The notes under the pieces are model-generated. The model was given only the letters and a program-made list of their open reading frames with translations. It was not told the DNA's origin and did not search any database. From Saccharopolyspora kobensis (GTDB lineage: Bacteria; Actinomycetota; Actinomycetes; Mycobacteriales; Pseudonocardiaceae), in contig NZ_FNVB01000009.1 of the NCBI RefSeq assembly GCF_900108315.1, positions 124,001 through 188,000 on the forward strand: a DNA stretch of 64,000 nt. The letters are read 5' to 3'. Position 1 is the first letter of the stretch. Each line of letters begins with the position of its first letter. Below, piece after piece: positions 28,579 to 40,420 of the stretch. Both the position numbers and the translations under genes were made by a program.

Positions 28579-29907
28579 ATGGCCGCAGATCTGCTCTCCC
28601 CCGCCCGCATCGTCGCGCCGGAGGGCTGGAACCGCTGGCTGGTGCCGCCCGCCGCGCTGGCCGTGCACCTGGCGATCGGTCAGGTCTACGCGTGGAGCGT
28701 GTTCAAACCGCCGCTGGAGGGCGCGCTCGGCCTGAGCGGCACGCTCAGCGCGCTGCCGTTCCAGCTCGGGATCGTGATGCTCGGGCTGTCCGCGGCGCTG
28801 GGCGGGACGCTGGTGGAGCGCCGCGGGCCGCGGTGGGCGATGGCCGTCGCGACCACGTGCTTCTCGCTGGGATTCCTGATCTCCGCGGTGGGCATCGCGC
28901 TCGGCCAGTACTGGCTGGTGGTGCTCGGCTACGGGTTCGTCGGCGGCATCGGGCTCGGCATCGGCTACATCTCGCCGGTGTCGACGCTGATCAAGTGGTT
29001 CCCGGACCGGCCGGGCATGGCCACCGGGATCGCCATCATGGGCTTCGGCGGTGGTGCGCTGATCGCCTCGCCGTGGTCGACGCAGATGCTGGCGTCCTTC
29101 GGCGACGACCAGTCCGGCATCGCGCTGACCTTCCTGGTGCACGGCGTGGTCTACGCGGTGTTCATGTCGCTGGGCGTGCTGCTGATCCGGACGCCGCCGC
29201 CGAGCTGGAACCCGGAACCCGCGGTGCGGCAGGCGTCCCGGCCGATGATCACCACCGCGAACGTGACGGCCCGCAACGCGGTGCGCACTCCGCAGTTCTG
29301 GCTGCTGTGGATCGTGCTGTGCTGCAACGTCACCGCGGGCATCGGCATCCTGGAGAAGGCCGCGCCGATGATCACCGGGTTCTTCGCGACCAGCACGACG
29401 CCGGTGGCGGCGGGCGCGGCGGCCGGGTTCGTCGCGCTGCTGTCGCTGACCAACATGGCGGGCCGGTTCATCTGGTCGTCCACATCGGACCTGGTTGGGC
29501 GCAAGAACATCTACCGCGTCTACCTGGGCGGCGGTGCGCTGCTGTACCTGGGCATCCTGCTGGCGGGCTCGTCCGGGATTCCCGTGTTCGTGCTGTGCGC
29601 GATGCTCATCCTGTCCTTCTACGGCGGCGGCTTCTCCACCGTCCCGGCCTACCTGAAGGACCTGTTCGGCACCGCGCAGGTGGGCGCGATCCACGGTCGG
29701 CTGCTCACCGCGTGGTCGGCGGCCGGCGTGCTGGGCCCGCTGATCGTCAACGCGGTGGCCGACGCGCGCGAGGCGGCCGGTGCCACCGGCCCGGACCTCT
29801 ACACGACCTCGCTGGTGATCATGATCGGGCTGCTGGTGGTCGGCTTCGCGGCCAACGAGCTGGTCCGCCCGGTCAACCCGAAGTTCCACGAACCGGAGGC
29901 GCGATGA
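28579..29907 (+). CDS. OFA-family MFS transporter (oxalate/formate antiporter type)
   Basis: A 442-residue, 12-helix transporter. Family marks include 'LAIGQVYAWSVFKPPLEGAL' in helix 1, 'GGTLVERRGPRWAM' as motif A, 'GFVGGIGLGIGYISPVSTLI' and 'NMAGRFIWSSTSDLVGRKNI'. OFA members exchange small carboxylates such as formate or oxalate; the exact substrate is not evident. Its stop overlaps the start of a 35-residue membrane peptide (ATGA). Proximity to fdhD favours formate. Confidence 0.88.
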   Translation: MAADLLSPARIVAPEGWNRWLVPPAALAVHLAIGQVYAWSVFKPPLEGALGLSGTLSALPFQLGIVMLGLSAALGGTLVERRGPRWAMAVATTCFSLGFLISAVGIALGQYWLVVLGYGFVGGIGLGIGYISPVSTLIKWFPDRPGMATGIAIMGFGGGALIASPWSTQMLASFGDDQSGIALTFLVHGVVYAVFMSLGVLLIRTPPPSWNPEPAVRQASRPMITTANVTARNAVRTPQFWLLWIVLCCNVTAGIGILEKAAPMITGFFATSTTPVAAGAAAGFVALLSLTNMAGRFIWSSTSDLVGRKNIYRVYLGGGALLYLGILLAGSSGIPVFVLCAMLILSFYGGGFSTVPAYLKDLFGTAQVGAIHGRLLTAWSAAGVLGPLIVNAVADAREAAGATGPDLYTTSLVIMIGLLVVGFAANELVRPVNPKFHEPEAR

Positions 29908-30011
29908 ACCGCCGAACCGTCCTGGTGGTGTCCTGGGCGTGGGTGGGCCTGCCCTTCGCCTACGGCGTGTACGAACTCATCCAGAAGGTCTCGCAGCTGT
30001 TCACCGGCTGA
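29904..30011 (+). CDS. Small membrane subunit of OFA MFS transporter
   Basis: A 35-residue peptide from ATG 29904, which overlaps the OFA stop by four bases and lies behind GGAGGCGCG. It is one hydrophobic helix, 'VLVVSWAWVGLPFAYGVYEL', between a basic N-terminus (MNRR) and 'IQKVSQLFTG'. Tiny partners of this kind recur directly after OFA genes in many genomes. Its last 11 bases overlap the 3' end of the convergent flavoprotein gene. Confidence 0.8.
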   Translation: MNRRTVLVVSWAWVGLPFAYGVYELIQKVSQLFTG

Positions 30012-30783
30012 TCGCCGCTTCCACCTCGGCAACCGTGGTGATCTCGGGGAACTGCACGAGCCACCAGCTCGCGCCGGCCGCCCGGAAGGGGCCGGGATCG
30101 TCGTCGGGCGGGCCGCCGACCGCGACTTCGTAGCCGTCCAGCCCGCCGCGGTGGCGGGCGACGACGTCCAGCATCGCCCGCAGCCCGTCCGGCGTGGTCT
30201 CGGGGCACAGCCCGTCGAACCGGGCCGCCCGGTGCAGCGGCGCCCGCTTGACGGACTGGGCGGCGACCCAGATCGGGATGCGCGGGCGCTGCACCGGTCG
30301 CGGGAGGAACCGCAGCCCGTCGACCCGGAAGTGCCGGCCGCGGTGGGTGACCGGCTCGCCGGACCACAGCGCGCAGATGACGTCCAAGCCCTCGTCGAGC
30401 ATCTCCGCCCGGGTGCGCGGGTCGTCGGCCTCGCCCAGCCTGGACAGCTCGCCGCCGTTGTCCGCGCCGAGCCCGACGCCGAGCACGAGCCGCCCCGCGC
30501 TGAGCTGGTCGACGGCCGCGGCCTGCCGGGCGACGTCGTGCGGCCTGCGCCGCGAGAGCGGAGTGATCCTGGTGCCGATCCGGATCCGCTCGGTGCGCGC
30601 GGCGATGGCCGCCAGCGCGATCCACGGATCGCACACGCCGAGCCCCGGCTGCCGGGGCCGCACGACGTGGTCCCAGAGGAACACCCCGTCGAACCCGGCG
30701 GCCTCGGCCCGCGCGGAGAGCTCGGCGAGCACGCCGGGATCGGCCAGCTCCCCGAACGGCGGTAGGTACAAGGCGTGGCGCAT
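30001..30783 (-). CDS. LLM-class flavin/F420-dependent oxidoreductase
   Basis: A 260-residue luciferase-like TIM barrel: 'RHALYLPPFGELADPGVLAE' at the start, then 'AEAAGFDGVFLWDHV', 'GTRITPLSRRRPHDVARQAA', 'AGRLVLGVGLGADNGGE' and 'RPRIPIWVAAQ'. Members reduce or oxidise small molecules with FMN or F420; which cofactor is used here cannot be told from the sequence alone. It lies downstream of the LysR gene on the same strand, 89 bases apart. Confidence 0.87.
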   Translation of the reverse strand: MRHALYLPPFGELADPGVLAELSARAEAAGFDGVFLWDHVVRPRQPGLGVCDPWIALAAIAARTERIRIGTRITPLSRRRPHDVARQAAAVDQLSAGRLVLGVGLGADNGGELSRLGEADDPRTRAEMLDEGLDVICALWSGEPVTHRGRHFRVDGLRFLPRPVQRPRIPIWVAAQSVKRAPLHRAARFDGLCPETTPDGLRAMLDVVARHRGGLDGYEVAVGGPPDDDPGPFRAAGASWWLVQFPEITTVAEVEAAISR

Positions 30784-30872
30784 CGGCACTCCGTGGTCGG
30801 CGACCTCCCGAGCATCGGTGGTCACAGCGCTCCGAGCCACCTGGCGGGGCGGTGTGGCGCCACCGGAGGACC

Positions 30873-31787
30873 TCAGCCGGGTGCGAGGCGGCGGCGGACG
30901 TGGTCGGGGAGGACGCTCGCCTTGCGGGCGAGGGTGTCGACGAACGCCGCGGTGAGCGGGTCGGGCCCGCTCCGGGTGTAGGCGGTCAGGGTGCGGTGGA
31001 CCGGCGGGTCGGGTCGCAGGAGCTCGCCGTCGAACTGCTTCGGGATGATGTTCGCCGGTACCAGCGCCGGGCCCAGTCCGGCCGCGGCGAGCATCGGTGC
31101 CGCCGCCGTCTGCTCGGAGCGGACCGCGGCGCGGGCCTGGAAACCGGCACCGGCGCAAGCCGCGTCCAGCACCTCGGAGAGGCCGTTCTCCGGGCTGTAG
31201 TGCACCCAGCCGCGGTCGGCGAGCATCGCCAGCTCGACGCGCGTCGCGCCGCCGACGGCCACCGGGTCGTCCGGCGGCAGCACCACCACGAACTCCTCCA
31301 CGCCGAGCGCGTGCACCGGACCGTCCCAATCGGACGGTGCAGGCCCGACGGCGACGTCCGCTTGCCCGGCGGCCATCGAGGCCTTGAGCTCGTCGCCGTG
31401 GCGGTGCTCGAAGAGCCGGATGCGCACGCCGCCGTGCTCCCGCCGCCACGCGCGCAGAACCGGTGGCAGCACGCCGAGGCTCGCCGAGTACACCGTGGCG
31501 AGCTGGAGTTCGCCGCTCTCCAGGCCGGAGACCTGTCGGGCGGCCGAGCGCGCCCGCTCCGCGTCGGCGAGCGCGGCTCGCGCGTGCGGCAGCATCGCGC
31601 GGCCCATCGGCGTGAGCCGGACGGCGCGCGGCAGCCGTTCCAGCAGCGGCCCGCCTGCGTCCCGCTCCAAGGCGCGGACCTGGTGCGACAGCGCGGGCTG
31701 CGTGACGTGCAGCAGCTCGGCGGCCCGGGTGAACGACCCGGTGTCGACCACGGTGACCAGGTACTCGAACTGCCGGAGCGTTGCCAT
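30873..31787 (-). CDS. LysR-family transcriptional regulator
   Basis: A 304-residue protein with an N-terminal winged HTH ('SFTRAAELLHVTQPALSHQV', about 18-37) and a periplasmic-binding-like effector domain starting near 'SGELQLATVYSASLG'. It is divergent from the PRISE-type reductase across a 71-base AT-richer gap, so it probably controls that gene and the SDR after it, and itself. The effector is unknown. Confidence 0.92.
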   Translation of the reverse strand: MATLRQFEYLVTVVDTGSFTRAAELLHVTQPALSHQVRALERDAGGPLLERLPRAVRLTPMGRAMLPHARAALADAERARSAARQVSGLESGELQLATVYSASLGVLPPVLRAWRREHGGVRIRLFEHRHGDELKASMAAGQADVAVGPAPSDWDGPVHALGVEEFVVVLPPDDPVAVGGATRVELAMLADRGWVHYSPENGLSEVLDAACAGAGFQARAAVRSEQTAAAPMLAAAGLGPALVPANIIPKQFDGELLRPDPPVHRTLTAYTRSGPDPLTAAFVDTLARKASVLPDHVRRRLAPG

Positions 31788-31858
31788 GAGCAGAAGTTAT
31801 CACCAGCAGAAAGAACAAGCTTTGGACTTATCGATCGGCGCCGACGAGTGTTGTCGGC

Positions 31859-33019
31859 ATGAGCAGTCCTGTACCGACCCGAGCCCAGCGCAACCGCACC
31901 TCAGCGGAATCCGGCGCAACCGCGAAACCTGAGATCGACGTCGAACGCGACCACCGCGGTGAATCGCGGAAAGGCGCAACAGCGCTGGTCGTCGGCGCGA
32001 ACGGCGTCATCGGGCGCAACCTCGTGGAGCACCTGGTCAGCCTGCCGGACTGGGAGGTGATCGGGGTGTCCCGGCGCGGCGGCGAGGACACCGACCGGGT
32101 CCGGTACCTGGCCGTCGACCTGATGGACGCGCAGGACACCTGGGAGAAGCTGAGCGGGCTGACCGGTGTCACGCACCTCTTCTACGCGGCCTACCAGGAC
32201 CGGCCGACCTGGGCCGGGCTGGTGCCGCCGAACATGGCGATGCTGACCAACGTCGTCGACGCGGTCGAAGCCGCCGCGCCCGGCCTGAGCCACATCAGCC
32301 TCATGCAGGGCTACAAGGTCTACGGCGCGCACCTCGGGCCGTTCAAGACCCCGGCGCGGGAGACCGACGCCCGCCCGATGCCGCCCGAGTTCATGGCCGC
32401 CCAGCAGGAATTCCTGGAGCAGCGCCAGCAGGGCAAGCGGTGGACCTGGACCGCGCTGCGCCCGTCGGTGGTGGCCGGTGTCGCGCTCGGCAATCCGATG
32501 AACCTGGCGCTGGTGATCGCCGTCTACGCGGCGATCTCGAAGGAGCTCGGCCTGCCGCTGCGGTTCCCGGGCAAGCCCGGGGCCTACGACTCGCTGCTGG
32601 AGATGACCGACGCGCGCCTGCTGGCCAAGGCCACCGTCTGGGCGGCGACGGCCGAGCAGGCGCAGAACCAGGCGTTCAACATCAACAACGGTGATCTGTT
32701 CCGCTGGCGGGAGATGTGGCCGAAGATCGCGGCGCACTTCGGCCTGCCGGTGGGCGACCCGCTGCCGATGTCGCTGACCGAGGTGATGGCCGACAAGGCC
32801 GAGCTGTGGCAGCGCATGGTCGCCGAGTACGACCTGGAACCGGTTTCCTACCAAGAGGTTTCGTCCTGGGGATTCGGCGACTTCGTCTTCTCCTGGGACT
32901 ACGACGTGTTCGCCGACGGCTCCAAGGCGCGCCGCTCCGGCTTCCACGAGTTCGTCGACACCGAGGAGATGTTCCGGAAGGTCTTCGACGACCTGCGCGA
33001 GCGCCGCATCATCCCCTGA
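31859..33019 (+). CDS. SDR-family reductase, PRISE (progesterone 5-beta-reductase/iridoid synthase) type
   Basis: A 386-residue atypical SDR. The NADP site is 'TALVVGANGVIGRNLVEHL', beginning only at residue 41. 'LFYAAYQDRPTWAGLVPPN' and 'HISLMQGYKVYGAHLGPFKT' (Lys/Tyr catalytic region) mark the PRISE group, which reduces enone double bonds. The first 40 residues are not part of the fold and contain a family B repeat (31922-31982, read as EIDVERDHRGESRK). The start could lie later, but no good internal start precedes the Rossmann motif. It is divergent from LysR and followed 11 bases later by another SDR. Confidence 0.85.
   Translation: MSSPVPTRAQRNRTSAESGATAKPEIDVERDHRGESRKGATALVVGANGVIGRNLVEHLVSLPDWEVIGVSRRGGEDTDRVRYLAVDLMDAQDTWEKLSGLTGVTHLFYAAYQDRPTWAGLVPPNMAMLTNVVDAVEAAAPGLSHISLMQGYKVYGAHLGPFKTPARETDARPMPPEFMAAQQEFLEQRQQGKRWTWTALRPSVVAGVALGNPMNLALVIAVYAAISKELGLPLRFPGKPGAYDSLLEMTDARLLAKATVWAATAEQAQNQAFNINNGDLFRWREMWPKIAAHFGLPVGDPLPMSLTEVMADKAELWQRMVAEYDLEPVSYQEVSSWGFGDFVFSWDYDVFADGSKARRSGFHEFVDTEEMFRKVFDDLRERRIIP
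31922..31982 (+). repeat. Family B repeat, copy in PRISE reductase N-terminus
   Basis: A 61-base stretch, 47 of 61 bases identical and gap-free to 54416-54476, read in the same frame in both genes. The core is CGAACGCGACCACC followed by GAATCGCGGA. Confidence 0.75.
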
Positions 33020-33030
33020 GAGGAGCCGAG

Positions 33031-33816
33031 ATGGATCTGCAGTTGACCGACAAGGTCTTCCTGGTGACCGGGGCGTCCGCCGGGATCGGCGAGGCCACGG
33101 TGCGCCTGCTGGCGGCCGAAGGTGCGAAAGTCGTTGGCGTGGCGCGGAACCCGCACTCGATCTGCGAACTCGGCAGCGGCGTGAGCGGAGTTCCGGCCGA
33201 CCTCACCGATCCGGACGCCGCGGAGCACGTCGTCGCGACCGCGCTCAAGCGGCACGGCCGACTGGACGGCCTGGTGAACAACGTCGGCGGCCTGCGCTCC
33301 CGCGCGGGATTCCTGGACGTGACCGACGAGGAGTGGAAGCGGACCTTCGACCTGAACCTCCACTCGGCGGTCCGCACCACCCGCGCGGCGCTGCCCGCGC
33401 TGCTGGCGACCGGCGCGGGCAGCCTGGTGCACGTGACCAGCGAAGCAGCCCGCCTGCCGGACGCCCCGCTGGTCGACTACGCGGCGTCGAAGACGGCGCT
33501 GCTGGCGGTGTCGAAGTCCCTGGCGGCCGAGTTCGGGCCCAGCGGCGTGCGGTCCAACGTCGTCGCGCCCGGCCCGACGAGGACCTGGCTCTGGGACGCC
33601 CCCGGCGGCTTCGCCGACCAGCTCGCCGCCCAGTACGACCGCCCGGTGGACGAGGCGATCGACCACTTCGTCAACGAGGTCCGCCGGCTGCCCTCGGGCC
33701 GTCTCGGCACCCCGGAGGACGTGGCCCGCGTGATCACCTACCTGCTGTCCCCGCTGGCCGCCCAGGTCACCGGAGCGGAGTGGTCGGTCGACGGCGGAGC
33801 CCTCCGCCAGCTCTGA
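33031..33816 (+). CDS. SDR-family oxidoreductase (classical)
   Basis: A 261-residue classical short-chain dehydrogenase/reductase with 'VTGASAGIGEATVRLL' for cofactor binding, NNVGG, the catalytic Ser in 'LVHVTSEAARLP', YAASK (Tyr-x3-Lys) and 'VVAPGPTRTWLW'. AGGAG precedes the ATG. It is co-transcribed with the upstream PRISE-type reductase, so the two probably act in one small-molecule reduction pathway under the divergent LysR. Confidence 0.9.
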   Translation: MDLQLTDKVFLVTGASAGIGEATVRLLAAEGAKVVGVARNPHSICELGSGVSGVPADLTDPDAAEHVVATALKRHGRLDGLVNNVGGLRSRAGFLDVTDEEWKRTFDLNLHSAVRTTRAALPALLATGAGSLVHVTSEAARLPDAPLVDYAASKTALLAVSKSLAAEFGPSGVRSNVVAPGPTRTWLWDAPGGFADQLAAQYDRPVDEAIDHFVNEVRRLPSGRLGTPEDVARVITYLLSPLAAQVTGAEWSVDGGALRQL

Positions 33817-33903
33817 ACGGCGAGCCCCGTTGCGCCGAAGTGCCTCTCCGCGGTCGCCCGATCGCGCTACGGTCGGTCGCGCAACCGCAGAGTGAGGACT
33901 CGG

Positions 33904-34518
33904 ATGACCAGCAGCAGCGCTCCCGCCCGGCAGGACCTGGCCTTCGTGGAGGCACCGGAACCGATCACCGAACCGATCACCAAGTTCGGCGGTCAGCCGG
34001 TCTGGCTCGACGACCCGACCTGGCCGCTGTCGGCGGAGACCGGCAGGCCGATGCGGTTCATTGGCCAGATCCGGCTGCCCGGCGACGAAGTCCGGCTCGG
34101 CTACCTGTTCATGACCGACGAGGGCGGCGACGACTGGATCGACACGACCTACTCACCGACGGCCGGCGAGAACGCCTTCTTCGCCCAGCCCGGCCGGCTG
34201 CCGGACTTCTACCAGGTCGCCAGCATCCGCCGCGGCCCGACCTTCGGCCCGGACCACCACGCGGAACTGACCCCGCACGAAGACGACGAGGCGGACGAGG
34301 ATGACGACGACGAGGGCTTCCTGCGCAGCCGCCTGTGGGGCGAACCGAGCTGGATGCAGCAGGAGGAGTGGCCGGACGAACCCGGCACCTGGCGCTTCGT
34401 GGCGCAGATCGACAGCGAGGACGAACCGTTCGGCATGAACCTGGGCGACGGAGGAGTCGCCTACGCCTTCCTCGACGAGAAGACCGGCCAAGGCCGCTTC
34501 CTCTGGCAGTGCGGCTGA
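33904..34518 (+). CDS. DUF1963/YwqG-like protein
   Basis: A 204-residue protein from ATG 33904 (GAGGAC upstream; a GTG 12 bases earlier is in frame). Features are 'KFGGQPVWLDDPTWPLS', 'MRFIGQIRLP', a highly acidic loop 'EDDEADEDDDDEG' and 'YAFLDEKTGQGRFLWQCG' at the end. The 'GG.P.W......P.C/S...M.FI.QI.L' pattern matches DUF1963 (YwqG), which has no firm function and is often linked to toxin/immunity loci. No toxin is adjacent here. Confidence 0.65.
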   Translation: MTSSSAPARQDLAFVEAPEPITEPITKFGGQPVWLDDPTWPLSAETGRPMRFIGQIRLPGDEVRLGYLFMTDEGGDDWIDTTYSPTAGENAFFAQPGRLPDFYQVASIRRGPTFGPDHHAELTPHEDDEADEDDDDEGFLRSRLWGEPSWMQQEEWPDEPGTWRFVAQIDSEDEPFGMNLGDGGVAYAFLDEKTGQGRFLWQCG

Positions 34519-34525
34519 CCACCGA

Positions 34526-34557
34526 GCGCTTCGGGGCGCCACGACGCCCCGAAGCGC
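34526..34557. terminator. Bidirectional terminator hairpin
   Basis: Perfect 13-base arms GCGCTTCGGGGCG (34526-34538) and its complement (34545-34557), loop CCACGA, between convergent genes. Confidence 0.75.
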
Positions 34558-34560
34558 ACC

Positions 34561-36843
<2,283 letters not shown>

Positions 36844-36954
36844 GGGCCTAGCCTGCGACACCGCGCGCGGCGCGGCGCGGCGGGGTGTCCAGCGCCACGT
36901 CAGCGCTGGTCGCGACCCGGGTGATGCCCGGAAAACCCGCTGGACCGGGGCTCG

Positions 36955-36960
36955 TAGAAT
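36955..36960 (+). promoter_or_regulatory. valS -10 box, leaderless
   Basis: TAGAAT ends seven bases before the valS GTG, so transcription would start at or near the start codon with no ribosome site. No clear -35 is visible. Confidence 0.55.
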
Positions 36961-36967
36961 CCACCCC

Positions 36968-39601
36968 GTGACACAGACCCATGCCGCTCAGCACCGTGAA
37001 CTTCCGTCGACCTGGAATCCAGCCGACGTAGAGGCCGAGCTGTACCAGCGCTGGGTAGACGCCGAATACTTCACCGCGGACGCAGGCAGCGACAAGCCGC
37101 CGTTCTCCATCGTCATCCCGCCGCCGAACGTCACCGGCAACCTGCACATCGGGCACGCCTACGAGCACACCCAGATCGACATCATCACCCGGCGCCGCCG
37201 GATGCAGGGCTACGAGGCGCTGTGGCTGCCGGGCATGGACCACGCCAGCATCGCGGTGCAGACGCTGGTCGAGCGCCAGCTTCGCGACCAGGGCATCGAC
37301 CACCGCGAACTCGGCCGCGAAGCGTTCGTGGAGCGGGTGTGGCAGTGGAAGGAGCAGTACGGCGGCGCGATCCTGGGGCAGATGAAGCGCCTCGGTGAGA
37401 GCGTCGACTGGTCGCGCGAGCGCTTCACCATGGACGCGGGGCTGTCCCGCGCGGTGCAGACGATCTTCAAGAAGCTCTACGACGACGGCCTGATCTACCG
37501 GGCCGAGCGGCTGGTGAACTGGTCGCCCGCGCTGCGCTCGACGATCAGCGACATCGAGGTGGAGCACAAGGAGGTCGACGGCGAGCTGGTCTCCATGCGC
37601 TACGGCGACGGGGAGAGCTCGATCGTGGTGGCCACCACTCGGATCGAGACCATGCTCGGCGACACCGCCATCGCGGTCCACCCCGACGACGAGCGCTACC
37701 GGCACCTGGTCGGCACCGAGATCGAGCTGCCGCTGACCGGCCGCAAGATCCCGGTCGTCACCGACGAGCACGTCGACCCGGAGTTCGGCACCGGCGCCGT
37801 CAAGGTCACCCCGGCGCACGACCCGAACGACTTCGAGATCGGCAAGCGGCACGACCTGCCGATGATGACGATCATGGACGAGCAGGGCCGCATCGCCCAC
37901 ACCGGCACGCAGTTCGACGGCATGGACCGCTTCGAAGCGCGGGTCGCCGTCCGCGAGGCGCTGCGCGAGCAGGGCCGCATCGTCGAGGAGAAGCGCCCGT
38001 ACCGGCACAGCGTCGGGCACAGCTCGCGCTCCAAGGAGCCGATCGAGCCGCGGCTGTCGCTGCAGTGGTTCGTCAAGGTCGGCCCGCTGGCGAAGGCGGC
38101 CGGTGACGCGGTCCGCGACGGCCGGGTGGCGATCCACCCGCCGGAGATGTCCAAGCGCTACTTCGACTGGGTCGACAACCTGCACGACTGGGCCATCTCG
38201 CGGCAGCTGTGGTGGGGCCACCGGATCCCGATCTGGTACGGCCCCGGCGGCGAGGTCGTGTGCGTCGGGCCGGACGAGGAACCGCCGTCGGGCGAGGGCT
38301 GGTACCAGGACGAGGACGTGCTCGACACCTGGTTCTCCTCGGGCCTGTGGCCGTTCTCCACGCTCGGCTGGCCGGAGGACACCCCGGACCTGCGCAAGTT
38401 CTACCCGACCAGCGTCCTGGTCACCGGCTACGACATCCTCTTCTTCTGGGTCGCCCGGATGATGATGATGGGCCTGTACGCGATGGACGGCGTCGAGCCG
38501 TTCAAGGAGATCGTGCTGCACGGCATGGTCCGCGACGCGCACGGCAAGAAGATGTCCAAGTCCGCGGGCAACACCGTGGACCCGCTGGAGTGGATGGACA
38601 CCTACGGCACCGACGCGCTGCGCTTCACGCTGGCCCGCGGCGCCAACCCGGGCACCGACTCGCCGATCAGCGACGAGTGGGTGGCGGCCTCCCGCAGCTT
38701 CTGCACGAAGCTGTTCAACGCCACCAAGTTCGCCATGATGAACGGCGCGAAGGTGCCGGAGCGGCTGGCCGACCGCTCCGAGCTCACCGACGCCGACCGG
38801 TGGATCCTGGACCGCACCGACCAGCTGGTGTCCGATGTGGACGAGCTGCTGGAGGACTTCCAGTTCGCCAAGGCCACCGAAGCGCTCTACCACTTCACGT
38901 GGGACGAGTTCTGCGACTGGTACCTGGAGCTGACCAAGGTCCAGCTGGACGCAGGCGGTGACCGGGCGGAGCGGACCCGCGAGGTCCTCGGGCACGTCCT
39001 CGACGTGCTGCTGCGCCTGCTGCACCCGACGATCCCGTTCATCACCGAGACGCTGTGGACCGCGCTGACCGGTCGCGAGTCGGTGGTCGTCGCGGAGTGG
39101 CCGAAGCCGTCCGGTGCGGTGGCCGACGAGGCCGCCGCGCAGCGGATCGCCGCGGTGCAGAAGCTGATCACCGAGATCCGCCGGTTCCGGTCCGACCAGG
39201 GCCTCAAGCCGGGGCAGCGGGTGGCGGCCAAGCTCGGCGGCGCCGTCGAGCTCGGCCTGGCCGAGCACGTGCCCGCGGTGCGGTCGCTGGCCCGCATCAC
39301 CGAGCCCGCCGACGGCTTCACCTCCTCGGCCTCCATCGAGGTCGGCCTGACCGGCGGCAACGTGTCGGTGGAGCTGGACCTCTCCGGGGCGGTGGACATC
39401 GCCGCCGAGCGCAAGCGCCTGGAGAAGGACCTGGCGGCGGCCGAGAAGGAGCTGACCGGCACGGACAAGAAGCTGACCAACCCGGCGTTCCTGGACAAGG
39501 CCCCGGCCGAGGTGGTGGAGAAGATCAAGGCCCGCCGCGAAGCGGCGCAGACCGAGATCGACCGCATCAAGGCCCGCCTGGACGGTCTCCCGCAGGGCTG
39601 A
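36968..39601 (+). CDS. valS: Valyl-tRNA synthetase
   Basis: The 877-residue class I synthetase has '[18 protein letters not shown]' with HIGH at 60-63 and KMSKS at 528-532 ('KKMSKSAGN'). The editing (CP1) domain contains '[17 protein letters not shown]', the anticodon-binding domain follows, and a C-terminal coiled coil starts '[20 protein letters not shown]'. It charges tRNA-Val and clears mischarged Thr. The start is GTG and probably leaderless. No T-box is seen upstream. Confidence 0.98.
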   Translation: MTQTHAAQHRELPSTWNPADVEAELYQRWVDAEYFTADAGSDKPPFSIVIPPPNVTGNLHIGHAYEHTQIDIITRRRRMQGYEALWLPGMDHASIAVQTLVERQLRDQGIDHRELGREAFVERVWQWKEQYGGAILGQMKRLGESVDWSRERFTMDAGLSRAVQTIFKKLYDDGLIYRAERLVNWSPALRSTISDIEVEHKEVDGELVSMRYGDGESSIVVATTRIETMLGDTAIAVHPDDERYRHLVGTEIELPLTGRKIPVVTDEHVDPEFGTGAVKVTPAHDPNDFEIGKRHDLPMMTIMDEQGRIAHTGTQFDGMDRFEARVAVREALREQGRIVEEKRPYRHSVGHSSRSKEPIEPRLSLQWFVKVGPLAKAAGDAVRDGRVAIHPPEMSKRYFDWVDNLHDWAISRQLWWGHRIPIWYGPGGEVVCVGPDEEPPSGEGWYQDEDVLDTWFSSGLWPFSTLGWPEDTPDLRKFYPTSVLVTGYDILFFWVARMMMMGLYAMDGVEPFKEIVLHGMVRDAHGKKMSKSAGNTVDPLEWMDTYGTDALRFTLARGANPGTDSPISDEWVAASRSFCTKLFNATKFAMMNGAKVPERLADRSELTDADRWILDRTDQLVSDVDELLEDFQFAKATEALYHFTWDEFCDWYLELTKVQLDAGGDRAERTREVLGHVLDVLLRLLHPTIPFITETLWTALTGRESVVVAEWPKPSGAVADEAAAQRIAAVQKLITEIRRFRSDQGLKPGQRVAAKLGGAVELGLAEHVPAVRSLARITEPADGFTSSASIEVGLTGGNVSVELDLSGAVDIAAERKRLEKDLAAAEKELTGTDKKLTNPAFLDKAPAEVVEKIKARREAAQTEIDRIKARLDGLPQG

Positions 39602-39613
39602 TCGACTGCCGTT

Positions 39614-39650
39614 GCGAAGGGCGCTCCCGGACTCCGGGGGCGCCCTTCGC
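39614..39650. terminator. valS terminator hairpin
   Basis: Arms of 17 bases (39614-39630, GCGAAGGGCG...; 39634-39650) with one mismatched position and a 3-base loop, between convergent valS and the methyltransferase gene. Confidence 0.75.
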
Positions 39651-39655
39651 GTTCG

Positions 39656-40384
39656 TCACGGGTTGGTGGCGGCGGCGAGGAAGATCGGGATGGCGCAGCT
39701 GAGGCGGTCTGCCTCCGCCCGGCGGCGCTGCTCGGCGATCCACGACTCCACTCGTGCGTCGGCGAGCACGCCGCGAGCGGCCCCGGCCAGCCCGAGCAGC
39801 ATCGGCAAGACGATGCCGTCGGTGAAGAACCCGGTGTGGACCTCGACGGTGACGTCGCGAAAACCGCTGTCCAGCAGGAGGTTCCGGTACTGGCGGGCGA
39901 CGTGCGGCTGGGCGACGGTGCGGAGCCGCGCCCGCACCGCCGCGCGCGTGGTCGCCACGTCGTCGGAGTCGATCAGGATTCCCTCCCAGTCCTGGCCGAG
40001 CAGCACGATGCGGCCGCCCGGCGCCAGCACCCGCCTGGCCTCGGCCAGCGCCGCCGCCGGATCGGCGATCGCGTGGAAGACCCGCTCCGCGCGGTAGCCC
40101 GCGAGCTCGCCGTCGGCGAAGGGCAGCGCACCGGCGTCGGCCAGCCGGAAGTCGACGCCGGGCAGCCGCTCGCGCGCCGTCGCGAGCATGTCCCGGTCGA
40201 CGTCCAGCCCGATCGCCGCCACACCGCGTTCTCGCAGCTCACCAACGGCCCGCCCGGTTCCGCAGCCGATGTCGGCCACCAGCCCGTCGGCGGGCAGCAG
40301 CTGGTAGGACCGCTCGCGCAGCCGCACCGAGCCGGGCAGCGAGTCGAAGCGGTCGAGGATCTCGATCAGGTTCTCGGTTGACAT
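39656..40384 (-). CDS. Class I SAM-dependent methyltransferase
   Basis: The 242-residue protein has motif I 'VADIGCGTGRAVGELRE' (about 36-52), the acidic residue after strand 2 'AIGLDVDRDM', and 'VLAPGGRIVLLGQDW'. It resembles the UbiE/Methyltransf_11 group; the acceptor is unknown. It is divergent from a MerR regulator and shares with it a 22-bp palindrome, so it is the likely target of that regulator. Confidence 0.85.
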   Translation of the reverse strand: MSTENLIEILDRFDSLPGSVRLRERSYQLLPADGLVADIGCGTGRAVGELRERGVAAIGLDVDRDMLATARERLPGVDFRLADAGALPFADGELAGYRAERVFHAIADPAAALAEARRVLAPGGRIVLLGQDWEGILIDSDDVATTRAAVRARLRTVAQPHVARQYRNLLLDSGFRDVTVEVHTGFFTDGIVLPMLLGLAGAARGVLADARVESWIAEQRRRAEADRLSCAIPIFLAAATNP

Positions 40385-40398
40385 GCCGCCGAGCCTGC

Positions 40399-40420
40399 GA
40401 CTTCATGTCGACGTGAAGTC
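40399..40420. promoter_or_regulatory. Palindromic operator for the MerR-type regulator
   Basis: A 22-bp near-perfect palindrome (20 of 22), GACTTCATG/TCGACGTGAAGTC, between the divergent genes. It overlaps the proposed merR start (40413) and lies 15 bases from the methyltransferase start. Confidence 0.6.

Noticed and set aside
33904-34518. DUF1963 protein as an immunity gene of the toxin locus
   Set aside because: It lies more than 20 kb from the toxin, with unrelated neighbours; the SUFU gene is the adjacent and better candidate.
36862-36967. T-box riboswitch before valS
   Set aside because: The gap is short, has no specifier or antiterminator structure, and a -10 box directly abuts the start, implying a leaderless mRNA.
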